A stretch of 64,000 nt of DNA from Marivita lacus (lineage in GTDB: Bacteria; Pseudomonadota; Alphaproteobacteria; Rhodobacterales; Rhodobacteraceae), in the NCBI RefSeq assembly GCF_014637725.1, contig NZ_BMFC01000002.1, forward strand, positions 62,907 to 126,906, given 5' to 3'. Under the pieces are notes generated by a model, which was not told the DNA's origin, made no database searches, and worked only from the letters and a program-made list of their open reading frames with translations. This document shows, piece after piece, positions 1-8,149 of this stretch. Made by a program: the position numbers and the translations under genes. The first letter of the stretch is position 1. Each line of letters begins with the position of its first letter.

Positions 1-570
1 CCGATGTCGGCGGAATGGATGAGCGCCTGCATCTCGGACATCATGGACGATAGCGCGGTGGCGTTTTCCGAGCTGGGGCTGCTCTTGCCGCATATGAAAC
101 TGAAAGGTCCGAACCGCGTGTTCTCCAACGTCCATGCGGGCGGTCTTGGTTGGGCCATGCCTGCAGCCCTTGGCGCGCAACTGGCCGACCGGGACCGGCT
201 GGTGATCGCCTGTGTGGGGGATGGATCGTACATGTTCGCCAATCCGGTTGCCTGTCACCAGATCGCCGAAGCGCTGGGTCTGCCGATCCTCACCATCATC
301 AAGAACAACGCGATGTGGAACGCGGTGCGCCGGTCTGTGGTCAAGGGCTATCCGGACGGGGCGGCGGTACGGCAGAACCGCATCCCGCTCACCTCGCTCG
401 AGCCGCTGCCGGACTTCACGCAGGTGGCCCGTGCCAGCCGCGCGCATGCCGAACGGATCGAGCGGGGCGCAGACCTGCCCGACGCCCTGCGCCGCGCGGT
501 CGAGGTGATCCGCACCGAACGCCGTCAGGTGCTTCTGGACCTGTCGGTTGCGGCGTCGGACGATCATTGA
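1..570 (+). CDS. Thiamine-diphosphate-dependent enzyme, C-terminal part (5' end outside window)
   Basis: The frame is open to the window edge, so only the last ~189 residues are present. They form the pyrophosphate-binding domain of the acetolactate synthase/benzoylformate decarboxylase superfamily: an AGGLGWAMPAALGA stretch, then GDGS (nt 217-228), then Asn-Asn (nt 304-309), the usual GDG-X(~26)-NN Mg/ThDP motif. Such enzymes decarboxylate or ligate 2-oxo acids. The stop overlaps the start of the next gene (TGATG), so the two are probably co-translated. Nearby aldehyde dehydrogenases fit a 2-oxo acid decarboxylase that makes an aldehyde, but substrate cannot be read from this fragment. Superfamily assignment is firm; specific function is unknown. 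Confidence 0.85.
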   Translation, partial: PMSAEWMSACISDIMDDSAVAFSELGLLLPHMKLKGPNRVFSNVHAGGLGWAMPAALGAQLADRDRLVIACVGDGSYMFANPVACHQIAEALGLPILTIIKNNAMWNAVRRSVVKGYPDGAAVRQNRIPLTSLEPLPDFTQVARASRAHAERIERGADLPDALRRAVEVIRTERRQVLLDLSVAASDDH

Positions 571-1319
571 TGGATCCGGTGTCTTTGGCCTTTGCCTTTG
601 TCGGCATCCTGCTGGGCGGGTTCCTCAAGGGGGCCACCGGAGCGGGCGCGCCGGTTGTGGGCGTGCCGGTTCTGGCCATCGTGTTTGACGTGCCGATGGC
701 GGTGGCGATCTTTTCCGTGCTCAACCTCTGCACCAATATCTGGCAAAGCTGGGCCTTTCGGGCCGAGGTGACAGAGCATCGCTTTGTCTGGACCTTTGCC
801 GCGACGGGCGCGGTTGGGGCTGTGCTGGGGTCGATCCTGCTGGCGTCCTTGCCGGTGCCGCTTTTGATGGGGGCGCTGGCGGGGGTGGTCTTCGCCTATA
901 TCGGGCTGCGCCTGGCACGGCCGAACTGGGTGTTGTCGCGTGCGCGCGGACGGCAGATGGGGCCTTACGTGGGTTTGATCGGCGGCGTGATGCAGGGGGC
1001 GGGCGGGTTGTCCGCGCCGGTCTCGATCACCTTCCTGAACGCGCTGAACCTGCCGCGCAAGGAGTTCATCGCGACCATCGCCATCTTCTTTCTGGCAATG
1101 TCGGTCACGCAGGTGCCTGCGCTTGCCGCACTGGGCATTCTGACCTGGGACCGGTTGCTGCTGGCGTTTCTCGCGCTGATCCCGATGTTCCTGGGCATTC
1201 CCATCGGATCATTCGCGGCGCGGTTCCTGTCGAAACAGGCCTTCGACCGGCTGATCCTGTCGCTTCTCGCGGTGATCGCGGTCAAGCTGATCTGGGACGC
1301 GGTGCAGGCGGGTATGTAG
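570..1319 (+). CDS. TauE/SafE family anion (sulfite/sulfoacetate-type) exporter
   Basis: A 249-residue hydrophobic protein with about eight predicted membrane segments and two related halves. The first begins with GILLGGFLKGATGAGAPVVG and the second carries GLIGGVMQGAGGLSAPV; these Gly-rich repeats typify the TauE/SafE (DUF81) family. Known members export sulfite, sulfoacetate or other small organic anions through the inner membrane. The ATG at 570 overlaps the upstream TGA, which decides the start. It is followed by a strong bidirectional hairpin (1328-1351). A sulfonate role is possible, since a DHPS cluster lies 24 kb away, but the family has many substrates. Confidence 0.85.
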   Translation: MDPVSLAFAFVGILLGGFLKGATGAGAPVVGVPVLAIVFDVPMAVAIFSVLNLCTNIWQSWAFRAEVTEHRFVWTFAATGAVGAVLGSILLASLPVPLLMGALAGVVFAYIGLRLARPNWVLSRARGRQMGPYVGLIGGVMQGAGGLSAPVSITFLNALNLPRKEFIATIAIFFLAMSVTQVPALAALGILTWDRLLLAFLALIPMFLGIPIGSFAARFLSKQAFDRLILSLLAVIAVKLIWDAVQAGM

Positions 1320-1327
1320 ACGACAAA

Positions 1328-1355
1328 CGCCACCCCCGGTCGGGGGTGGCGCTTT
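1328..1355. terminator. Bidirectional intrinsic terminator
   Basis: Stem CGCCACCCCC (1328-1337) pairs perfectly with GGGGGTGGCG (1342-1351) around loop GGTC. CTTT follows on the + strand and AAA precedes, giving a T run on the - strand. It sits between the convergent ends of the TauE-like gene and the flotillin-like gene, so it can serve both. Confidence 0.8.
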
Positions 1356-1373
1356 GCGTGAGTTCGGCAGGGC

Positions 1374-2924
1374 TCAGCCCTTCTTGTCGCTCGCGGGCAG
1401 AACCCCGTCCATGTTGATGCCGATCTGATCGCCGATCTTCTTCATCGCGGGCAGGGCCACGGCCATGTCGAGGATCGAGTCGATGGTCTGGCTGACGGGG
1501 GACGTGCTGCCGCCACCTTCGGTCTTGCCAAGCCCGGTGACATGGTTGATGTTGATGCCGCGGATCTTCTCGGCCGGTTTCACCATTTCGGCAAGAATCT
1601 TCGGCATCGCGTCCAGCCGTGCCTTTTCCAGCTCCATCGCCATCAGCGCCTCTGACCGGGTGTTCTCGGCCTTGATGCGCTCACCTTCGGCGTCGGCCTC
1701 GGCGGTCTTGTAGACCTTCATCGACGCCGCCTCCTCGCGGCGAATGACACCCTTGGCCTTGGCGACCTCCTGATCCGCAATCGAGGTGATGCGGGCGCGT
1801 TCGGCATTCGCCTCGGCGTCCTGCTGGGCCGCGATCAGGGCCAGCGACTTGCGCCGTTCGGCCACGGCCATTTCGCGCAGGGTCTGGATTTCCTCTTCGG
1901 CCTTGACCAATTGCGCGCGGGCCATGGTCGCCTCTGCGCGTGCCTTGGATTCCTCTTCACTCTTGGCGGCGGTCTGGATGACCTTTTCCTGCTCTGCGAT
2001 CTCCAAGGACCGCAATTGCGCGATCTCGGCTTCGCGGATCTGCAATTCACGCTGGATCGAGGTGGCCTGAATCTCCTGCTCCATGCGGATGCGGGCCTGT
2101 GCGGCCTCGCGTTCCGCATCGGCCTTGCGGCGCGCCACTTCGGTCAGCTGCGCGGCCAGCAGGGTTTCGATTTCCTGCGTCTGCGCGATCTCGGCGCGGC
2201 GTTCCTCCAGTTCGATCTCGAGCCGGCGCTGGTTCGCCTGAACCTCGGCGCGGCGCACGGCGACGGCGGTTTCGCCTTCGATCTCGGCGCGTTCCTTTTT
2301 GGACTTGGCGATCACCTCGGCCAGCTTGCGCATGCCCACCGCGTTGAAGGCGTTGTTCTCGTCCAGCGACGAAAACGGCGTCTGATCCAGCGCGGTCAGC
2401 GACACGCTGTCAAGCTGCAACCCGTATTTCACCAACGTGTCCGCCAGAGCCTCGTGCACCTCGCGCACGAACTCGGTGCGGTTCTCGTGCAGTTCGTCCA
2501 TCGTCATCTGGGCCGCGACCGCGCGCAGGGCGTCGACCATCATCCCGTCGATCAGCGACTTGAGCTGATCGGGCTGGAAGGTGCGCTTGCCCAGCGTCTG
2601 CGCGGCGCGCACGATGGCCGCGTCTTCGGGCAGAACGGAGGCATAGAATTCAGCGCCCACGTCGATGCGCATCCGGTCCTTGGTGATCAGCGCGCTGTCG
2701 CCCGCGCGGGTCACCTCCATGCGGATCGTCTGCATGTTGACGCGGCTGATCTCGTGGAAGAACGGAATGGCAAGCGTGCCGCCGTCAATCACCACCTTGC
2801 GCCCGCCGATGCCGGTGCGCACGAGGCTGACCTCGTTTGTGGCGCGTTCATAGAACCATGCCGCCAGCACCACCAAGATGGCGGCGATGACCAGAAGCAG
2901 GATGATCCATCCAAGGGCTGTCAT
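1374..2924 (-). CDS. SPFH/band-7 (flotillin-like) membrane protein
   Basis: A 516-residue protein with one N-terminal membrane segment (residues ~3-22), a band-7/SPFH domain (~30-220), a long Ala/Glu/Arg-rich coiled coil (~200-430) and a short C-terminal tail. This is the YqiK/flotillin layout: an inner-membrane scaffold of lipid microdomains. The start at 2924 is preceded by a good ribosome site (GGGAGG about 7 nt upstream); an upstream in-frame ATG at 2996 would run into the neighbouring gene. The usual partner, an NfeD/YuaF-type protein, is absent; an aldehyde dehydrogenase lies directly upstream. Its role here is unclear. Confidence 0.85.
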   Translation of the reverse strand: MTALGWIILLLVIAAILVVLAAWFYERATNEVSLVRTGIGGRKVVIDGGTLAIPFFHEISRVNMQTIRMEVTRAGDSALITKDRMRIDVGAEFYASVLPEDAAIVRAAQTLGKRTFQPDQLKSLIDGMMVDALRAVAAQMTMDELHENRTEFVREVHEALADTLVKYGLQLDSVSLTALDQTPFSSLDENNAFNAVGMRKLAEVIAKSKKERAEIEGETAVAVRRAEVQANQRRLEIELEERRAEIAQTQEIETLLAAQLTEVARRKADAEREAAQARIRMEQEIQATSIQRELQIREAEIAQLRSLEIAEQEKVIQTAAKSEEESKARAEATMARAQLVKAEEEIQTLREMAVAERRKSLALIAAQQDAEANAERARITSIADQEVAKAKGVIRREEAASMKVYKTAEADAEGERIKAENTRSEALMAMELEKARLDAMPKILAEMVKPAEKIRGININHVTGLGKTEGGGSTSPVSQTIDSILDMAVALPAMKKIGDQIGINMDGVLPASDKKG

Positions 2925-2947
2925 GTGTAATCCTCCCTGTGTGCTGA

Positions 2948-4423
2948 TCAAAAGACCGGCGGGTAATGGCGGCCGCCGCGTTCGAGCGTGATCCACCGGA
3001 GTTCCGTAAACGCATCGAGCGACCAGCGCCCGCCGTAGCGGCCCACGCCCGAGGCCTTGACCCCGCCGAACGGCACTTGCGGCTCGTCGTTGATGTTCTG
3101 ATCGTTGACGTGGACCATCCCTGTCTCGAGCCGCCCAGCCATGCGCAGCGCGCGGCCTTCGTTCGCGGTCCAGACAGCGGCCGTCAGCCCATATTCTGTG
3201 TCGTTGTTCATCTCGATCGCCTCGTCCTCGGTGCGGAACGGGCTGACGATCACCACGGGGCCGAAGGTTTCGTCATGCCAGATGTCCATCGACCGGTCGA
3301 CATGGGTCAGCACGGTGGGTTCGACGAAGTTCTCCCACGCGTTGCCCCCGAGTGCGACATGCGCGCCCTTGGCGACCGCATCGTCGATCAGCGCCTTGAC
3401 CCGGTGCGCCTGACGGGTGTTGACCAGCGGTCCGATCACGTTGGACTTGTCGTTGACATGCCCGGTCTTCAGCTTGGCCGCGCGGGCAAGGAATTTCTGC
3501 ATGAAGGGCTCGTAGATGCTTTCATGGATCAGCAGCTTTTCCGTCGACATGCAGACCTGGCCCTGGTGCATGAAGCTGCCGAAATTCGCGGCTTCGGCGG
3601 CCTTGTCGAGATCTGCATCCTCGAGCACGATCATCGAATCCTTGCCGCCCAGTTCGACGCAGCATTTCTTGAGATGCGCACCGCATTTGGCCGCGATATG
3701 CCGACCCACCGCGGTGGAGCCGGTAAAGGAAACCGCCTTGACGCGCGGGTCCTCGATCAGGGCATCGCCCACCTCGGCCACGCTGTCGCGCGAACAGGTC
3801 ACGACGTTGAACACACCTGGCGGAACGCCGGCTTCCTCGAGCACTTCGGCATGGAACAACCCGCCTGCGTAGGGCGTGTCCTCGGACGGCTTCAGCACGA
3901 CGCAATTGCCTACTGCCAGCGCCGCCGCATAGCCGCGCGAGGTCAGGATGCCGGGCATGTTCCAGGGCGAGATCACGCCCACGACACCCAGAGGCCAGCG
4001 CGTTGCCATCGACACCTTGCCATCGGCAGAAGGCAGCACCTCGCCGGTGGCTTGATAACAGAGCGACGCGGAGGTGCGGAAAATCTCGGCCACGAAGCCG
4101 GCCTCGAACACGCCCTTGCCGTACCATCCGCCGCCTTCGTGCATGACCGCATGGATGAAATCGTCCTTGCGGCTTTCCCAGACCTCGGCAATGCGCAGCA
4201 GCATCTTGGCCCGCTCCTGGAAATTGCGCGCCGACCATTCGGGAAACGCGGCCTGTGCGGCGGAAATGGCGCGGTCCATGTCAGTGGCGCTGCCATCGGG
4301 GATGCGGGCATAGAGCGAATTGTCCGACGGGTTGAGATCGTCAAAGGTGCGGGCGGCGGGCACCCAGCTTCCCCCGATATACAGGCCGCGGATCGTCGGG
4401 GCGGAGGCGGTGGAGTCGAGCAT
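2948..4423 (-). CDS. NAD(P)-dependent aldehyde dehydrogenase (aromatic/benzaldehyde-type)
   Basis: A full-length 491-residue ALDH. Visible landmarks are the PWNMPG segment, the FTGSTAVG nucleotide-binding motif, general base Glu in VELGGKDS, catalytic Cys ~291 in GQVCMSTEK, and the C-terminal PFGGVKASGVGRYGG. The GQ(I/V)CMSTE form around the Cys is typical of benzaldehyde, salicylaldehyde and vanillin dehydrogenases, which oxidise aromatic aldehydes to acids. It is the distal gene of a leftward run with livFGMHJ (4 bp after livF). A second ALDH of the same type heads the run. The aromatic preference is inferred from motif and context. Confidence 0.88.
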   Translation of the reverse strand: MLDSTASAPTIRGLYIGGSWVPAARTFDDLNPSDNSLYARIPDGSATDMDRAISAAQAAFPEWSARNFQERAKMLLRIAEVWESRKDDFIHAVMHEGGGWYGKGVFEAGFVAEIFRTSASLCYQATGEVLPSADGKVSMATRWPLGVVGVISPWNMPGILTSRGYAAALAVGNCVVLKPSEDTPYAGGLFHAEVLEEAGVPPGVFNVVTCSRDSVAEVGDALIEDPRVKAVSFTGSTAVGRHIAAKCGAHLKKCCVELGGKDSMIVLEDADLDKAAEAANFGSFMHQGQVCMSTEKLLIHESIYEPFMQKFLARAAKLKTGHVNDKSNVIGPLVNTRQAHRVKALIDDAVAKGAHVALGGNAWENFVEPTVLTHVDRSMDIWHDETFGPVVIVSPFRTEDEAIEMNNDTEYGLTAAVWTANEGRALRMAGRLETGMVHVNDQNINDEPQVPFGGVKASGVGRYGGRWSLDAFTELRWITLERGGRHYPPVF

Positions 4424-4427
4424 GGCG

Positions 4428-5576
4428 TTATCTCCTTGGCTTGTAGGTTTCGGCCCGGCGGGCGGCGGCTTCGATCTCTTCGATCATGGCGCGCAGCCGG
4501 TCCGAGGATGAGGCGAAGTCGGGAATGGAGGGCTGCGCCGGGCGTGAGGGTGTGCTTGGCTGGAGCGGCGCAGGGGCGCGGGGCGGTGGCGCGGCACCGT
4601 TGCGACGCGAAGCCGAGGCGCTGGCCTTGGCGACCAGATCGGTGATGTTCGGTGTATTGGGCTTTGGAGCGGGCGCTGCGCTTTTGGTCACCGGTGCGGG
4701 TTTGGGCGCGGGCGCGGCTGTAGGCGCAGGGCGTGTCGGTGCGCCGACCGATTTCATCGCCGCCGCCGCGATATCGCTGGGTTTTGGCCCTGCCGCAGGA
4801 CGCGGGGGTGTGGCTTTCGGCATCGCCGCCGGGGCAGGGCGCTTGGCCCCGGTCGCGGCTCCGCCGCCACCCAGATAGGCTTTTTGCACCGCGGGGTCAT
4901 TGGCCAGCCGGTCTGCATCATCCTCGTGCACGATCTCTCCGTTCTCCAGCAGGTACCCGCGATCCGCGATGCGCAGGCTCTGCTTGGCGTTCTGTTCGAC
5001 CAGCAGAATGCCCAACCCCGCCTGTTTCACCACGCGCAGGCTCTGGAACAGGTCCTTGCACAGGAGCGGCGACAGACCCAGGGACGGCTCGTCCAGAGCA
5101 AGGATCGACGGGTTCGACATCATCGCGCGGCCGATGGCGACCATCTGCTGTTCGCCGCCCGACATGGTGCGCACGGTTTGCTTGCGGCGTTCGCCCAGCT
5201 TGGGAAACAGCGACAGCACGCGGTGCAGGTTGCCCGCCTCATCGTCGCGGGCGCGTTCGGCATAGGCGCCAAGGGTCAGGTTTTCCTCGACCGTCAGGTC
5301 GCCGAACACGCCGCGCCCCTCGGGCACCAGCGCGATCCCGGCCTCGACGATCCGGTGCGGCTTTTCACCGACCAGATCGGTGTTTTCGAGCAGGACCTCG
5401 CCGGTCACGTGGCCTTCGCAGATGCCGCAGACCGCCTTGAGCAGCGTCGATTTTCCGGCCCCGTTCGCGCCAAGGATCACCACGATCTCGCCCTTGCCGA
5501 CGCGCAGGGACGCGCCGTGCAACGCGCGGTGCTTGCCATAGATGACGGACAGGTTGCGAACCTCAAGCATCGTCAT
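4428..5576 (-). CDS. livF: LivF-type ABC transporter ATPase with long Pro/Ala-rich tail
   Basis: Residues 1-~237 are a standard LivF ATPase of the branched-chain amino acid/amide uptake family: Walker A GANGAGKST, signature MSGGEQQ, Walker B ILALDEPS, H-loop in LVEQN. The fold ends at the usual VQKAYLGG (~nt 4870). About 145 further residues follow, rich in Pro, Ala and Lys, low complexity and probably disordered, ending in a charged amphipathic helix (DRLRAMIEEIEAAARRAE). LivF proteins are normally ~235-240 residues, so the tail is unusual. The gene overlaps livG by 14 bp. An alternative ATG lies 6 nt downstream of the start. Confidence 0.9.
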   Translation of the reverse strand: MTMLEVRNLSVIYGKHRALHGASLRVGKGEIVVILGANGAGKSTLLKAVCGICEGHVTGEVLLENTDLVGEKPHRIVEAGIALVPEGRGVFGDLTVEENLTLGAYAERARDDEAGNLHRVLSLFPKLGERRKQTVRTMSGGEQQMVAIGRAMMSNPSILALDEPSLGLSPLLCKDLFQSLRVVKQAGLGILLVEQNAKQSLRIADRGYLLENGEIVHEDDADRLANDPAVQKAYLGGGGAATGAKRPAPAAMPKATPPRPAAGPKPSDIAAAAMKSVGAPTRPAPTAAPAPKPAPVTKSAAPAPKPNTPNITDLVAKASASASRRNGAAPPPRAPAPLQPSTPSRPAQPSIPDFASSSDRLRAMIEEIEAAARRAETYKPRR

Positions 5577-6300
5577 CCCCCAGATAGGCGCGGATCACCT
5601 CGGGGTCGGACAGCACCTGTTCCGGCGTGCCTTCGGCGATCTTGAGCCCCGTTGACATGACCACGCAGCGATCACAGAGCGACCGGATCGCGTCCATCAC
5701 GTGCTCGACCAGAATGATCGTCCGCCCCTCGTCGCGCAGCCGCTTGATGAGCGTGATGCCTTCCTCAAGCTCGGTCGGGTTCAGCCCGGCCAGCCATTCG
5801 TCCAGCAGCAGAACCTTGGGTTCGGATGCCAGCACGCGGGCCAGTTCGACGCGCTTGGTGTCGATATAGGTCAGCTCTCCGACATGGGCATTCGCCCGGC
5901 GGTCCAGCCCGACCAGCGCCAGCATCCGCAGCGCGTGGGCATCCGCCTCGGCCCCCCAGCGGCGGCGATGGCCAAACACGGCGCCCGCGCGGACGTTTTC
6001 AAGCACGGTCATCGATGGCAAAAGGCGCACAAGCTGGAACGTCCGGGCAATGCCGCGCCGGGCGATGTCGGCGGCGGACAGGTGCGAGATTGGCGTGCCG
6101 CGCAGGGAAATCGTGCCCTCGGTCGGTTTCAGCGCGCCCGAGATCAGGTTCAGCGTCGTGGACTTGCCCGACCCGTTGGGGCCGATCAGACCCAGCACTT
6201 CATGCTCGGTCACGTCGAAATCCATGTCGTTCACGGCAACCAGCCCGCCAAAGCGTTTGGTGGCCCCGCGCAGTGACAGTACCGTGGGTCCGGTGGTCAT
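5563..6300 (-). CDS. livG: LivG-type ABC transporter ATPase with degenerate signature motif
   Basis: A 245-residue LivG-like ATPase with Walker A GPNGSGKST, Q-loop region RTFQLVRLLP, and H-loop LVEHVMD. The C-loop, expected to be like L(S/P)YGQQR, reads ELTYIDTKRVEL, without the Gly and Gln residues. Walker B ends DEW rather than DEP. The frame is otherwise clean, so this does not look like a sequencing slip. In heterodimeric ABC ATPases such changes usually make one ATP site weak. It partners LivF, which keeps canonical motifs. The start overlaps the livM stop by 4 bp. Confidence 0.9.
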   Translation of the reverse strand: MTTGPTVLSLRGATKRFGGLVAVNDMDFDVTEHEVLGLIGPNGSGKSTTLNLISGALKPTEGTISLRGTPISHLSAADIARRGIARTFQLVRLLPSMTVLENVRAGAVFGHRRRWGAEADAHALRMLALVGLDRRANAHVGELTYIDTKRVELARVLASEPKVLLLDEWLAGLNPTELEEGITLIKRLRDEGRTIILVEHVMDAIRSLCDRCVVMSTGLKIAEGTPEQVLSDPEVIRAYLGDDDA

Positions 6301-7232
6301 GCAAACGCCTCCCGGTCGCGCAGCCTGCGCTTGCCGCTTTCGATCAGCCCGACAAAGCCGCGCGGCAGCAGGTAGACGATCACCAGGAAGCTGAGACCCA
6401 GCAACAGCGTCGTCTGGTTCGGGAAACTGGCCGAAATGGTTTCAAACAGCAGGGTGAACGGGATCACGCCCACCAGCGGTCCCCAAAGACGGCCCGTGCC
6501 GCCCAGAAGCGCCATGATGACCACCAGGAAGGACAGCATCGGGGAAAAGGCCAGCGCCGGTTCGATGTAGATATAGCGCGGTGCCAGCATCGACCCGACC
6601 ACCGCAGCGGTCGCACCCGATACCATGAACAGCAGGATCTTGGCGCGCGAGGTGTTGATGCCGGAGTGGCGCGCGACCTCTTCGTCGTCGCCGATGATGC
6701 GCAGGGCAAACCCCAGCCGCGACCGTCCGATGGCCCAGCCGGTCAGGTAGACGATCCCGGCCAGCGCCACGAGCTGCCAGTAGATATGCACCTCGGTGAT
6801 GTCGGTCAGCACATAAAGGCCTTTCTGGCCGGACACGTTCTGCCCCCATGTCACCACCTGTCGCACCAGTTCGGCGAGGCCCAGCGTGAAGATCACGAAA
6901 TAGACCCCCGACAGGCGCAGAGTGGCAAAGCCCACCAGTGCCGCAAGCACCGCGCCCAGAATGGCGGCGATGGGCAGGGTCAGCCAGTAATTCATCCCGT
7001 TCTCGATCCCGATGGCAGTGGTGTAGGTGCCAAGGCCGAAAAACGCGGCGGTCGCGAGCGAGATGTAATGCGTCGGGCCCGAAAACAGCGCCCAGCTTGT
7101 GGCAAGAACCGCATACATCGCGATGGTGATGCCGATGGACAACATGTAGGCGTCGCCGGTCAGCGGCAGGCAGGCGGCCACCGCCAGCAAAACCGCCGAC
7201 AGCGTGAGGGATTGCCAGTCGCGCTTGGTCAT
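6297..7232 (-). CDS. livM: LivM-type ABC transporter permease
   Basis: A 311-residue integral membrane protein of the LivM permease family (about 8-10 segments). It carries the typical ISLATAAFFGLGTYT start of the core and the cytoplasmic loop containing GRSRLGFALRIIGDDEEVARHSG, which contacts the ATPases. Four-bp overlaps with both livG and livH show tight translational coupling. It forms the membrane channel with LivH for uptake of an amino acid, amide or small aromatic acid; several HAAT-family systems in soil and marine bacteria carry aromatic acids. Confidence 0.92.
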   Translation of the reverse strand: MTKRDWQSLTLSAVLLAVAACLPLTGDAYMLSIGITIAMYAVLATSWALFSGPTHYISLATAAFFGLGTYTTAIGIENGMNYWLTLPIAAILGAVLAALVGFATLRLSGVYFVIFTLGLAELVRQVVTWGQNVSGQKGLYVLTDITEVHIYWQLVALAGIVYLTGWAIGRSRLGFALRIIGDDEEVARHSGINTSRAKILLFMVSGATAAVVGSMLAPRYIYIEPALAFSPMLSFLVVIMALLGGTGRLWGPLVGVIPFTLLFETISASFPNQTTLLLGLSFLVIVYLLPRGFVGLIESGKRRLRDREAFA

Positions 7233-8095
7233 GACGTGCGCCTTCCGAAGAGGCCCTGCGGACGGAAGAGCAGGATCAGGACAAAAAGCAGATAGGCAGC
7301 GGCCAGCGTCAGGCCGGGATCGATCAATGTGGCCACGACGGTCTCCAGTATCCCCAGCAGCAGTGCTGCAACGATGGTGCCGCGCACGTCACCGACACCG
7401 CCCATGATGACGATGACCAGCGCCTTGAGCGTGAACATCACACCCGTGGAGGCATCCAGCGTCAGGAAGGTGGAAATCAGCGCGCCACCCACTGCCGTGA
7501 CGGCGCCTCCCAAAGCAAAGGCCAGCGCCGACAGCCGGGGCACGTCGATGCCCACCAGCCGCGCGCTTTTGGGATCGACCGCAATCGCACGGATCGACAT
7601 GCCCGCGCGGGTCCGGTTGAGCCAGAGCCACAAGCCACCGCAGATGATCACCGCCGCCAAAGCTGCCGTCACACGGTTCAGTGCGTAGGTGTCGCCGATC
7701 AGAGTGATGGGGCGCGCGAGGTAGGAATAGGAAAAATAGTCACCGCCAAAGAGCGCCAGCATGATCCCGACCGATACGAAGGCCAGACCGAAGGTGGTCA
7801 GGATTGCATCCACCTCGAGCTGACCCTGCGACTTGGCGCGTCTGACCAGCGGGCGCAACATGACGACATAGATCAGCCAGTTCACGGCAAAGGCCAAGGG
7901 TGCCACGATGAAGATCGTCAGAAGCGGGCTGACCTGTCCGGCGGTGTAGAACCAGAAGGCGGCAAAGCCACCCGCCACAAGGAACTCCCCGTTGGCGAGG
8001 TTCATGATCCTTGCCATGCCGTATTGCAGGTTCAGCCCCATCGCGATCAGCGCGTAGGTGCCGCCCAGCAGCAGACCTGTGATCAGAATGTCCAT
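7229..8095 (-). CDS. livH: LivH-type ABC transporter permease
   Basis: A 288-residue LivH permease: TYALIAMGLNLQYGMARIMNLANGEF at the N-terminus and the RAIAVDPKSARLVGID cytoplasmic loop are diagnostic. The ATG at 8095 is preceded by GGAG 8 nt upstream and preferred over an in-frame ATG at 8131 that would reach the hairpin region. It is separated from the binding-protein gene by 54 bp that hold a perfect hairpin (8120-8140). Confidence 0.92.
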   Translation of the reverse strand: MDILITGLLLGGTYALIAMGLNLQYGMARIMNLANGEFLVAGGFAAFWFYTAGQVSPLLTIFIVAPLAFAVNWLIYVVMLRPLVRRAKSQGQLEVDAILTTFGLAFVSVGIMLALFGGDYFSYSYLARPITLIGDTYALNRVTAALAAVIICGGLWLWLNRTRAGMSIRAIAVDPKSARLVGIDVPRLSALAFALGGAVTAVGGALISTFLTLDASTGVMFTLKALVIVIMGGVGDVRGTIVAALLLGILETVVATLIDPGLTLAAAYLLFVLILLFRPQGLFGRRTS

Positions 8096-8119
8096 GTGGT
8101 CTCCGGGTTTGGTTTGGAT

Positions 8120-8140
8120 GGCCCCGGACATGCCGGGGCC
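8120..8140. other. Intercistronic hairpin after the binding-protein gene
   Basis: GGCCCCGG (8120-8127) and CCGGGGCC (8133-8140) form a perfect 8-bp stem with loop ACATG. No T run follows on the - strand, so it is more likely an RNA-stability or processing element that raises binding-protein mRNA over permease mRNA than a full terminator. Confidence 0.65.
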
Positions 8141-8149
8141 GTCACGGGA

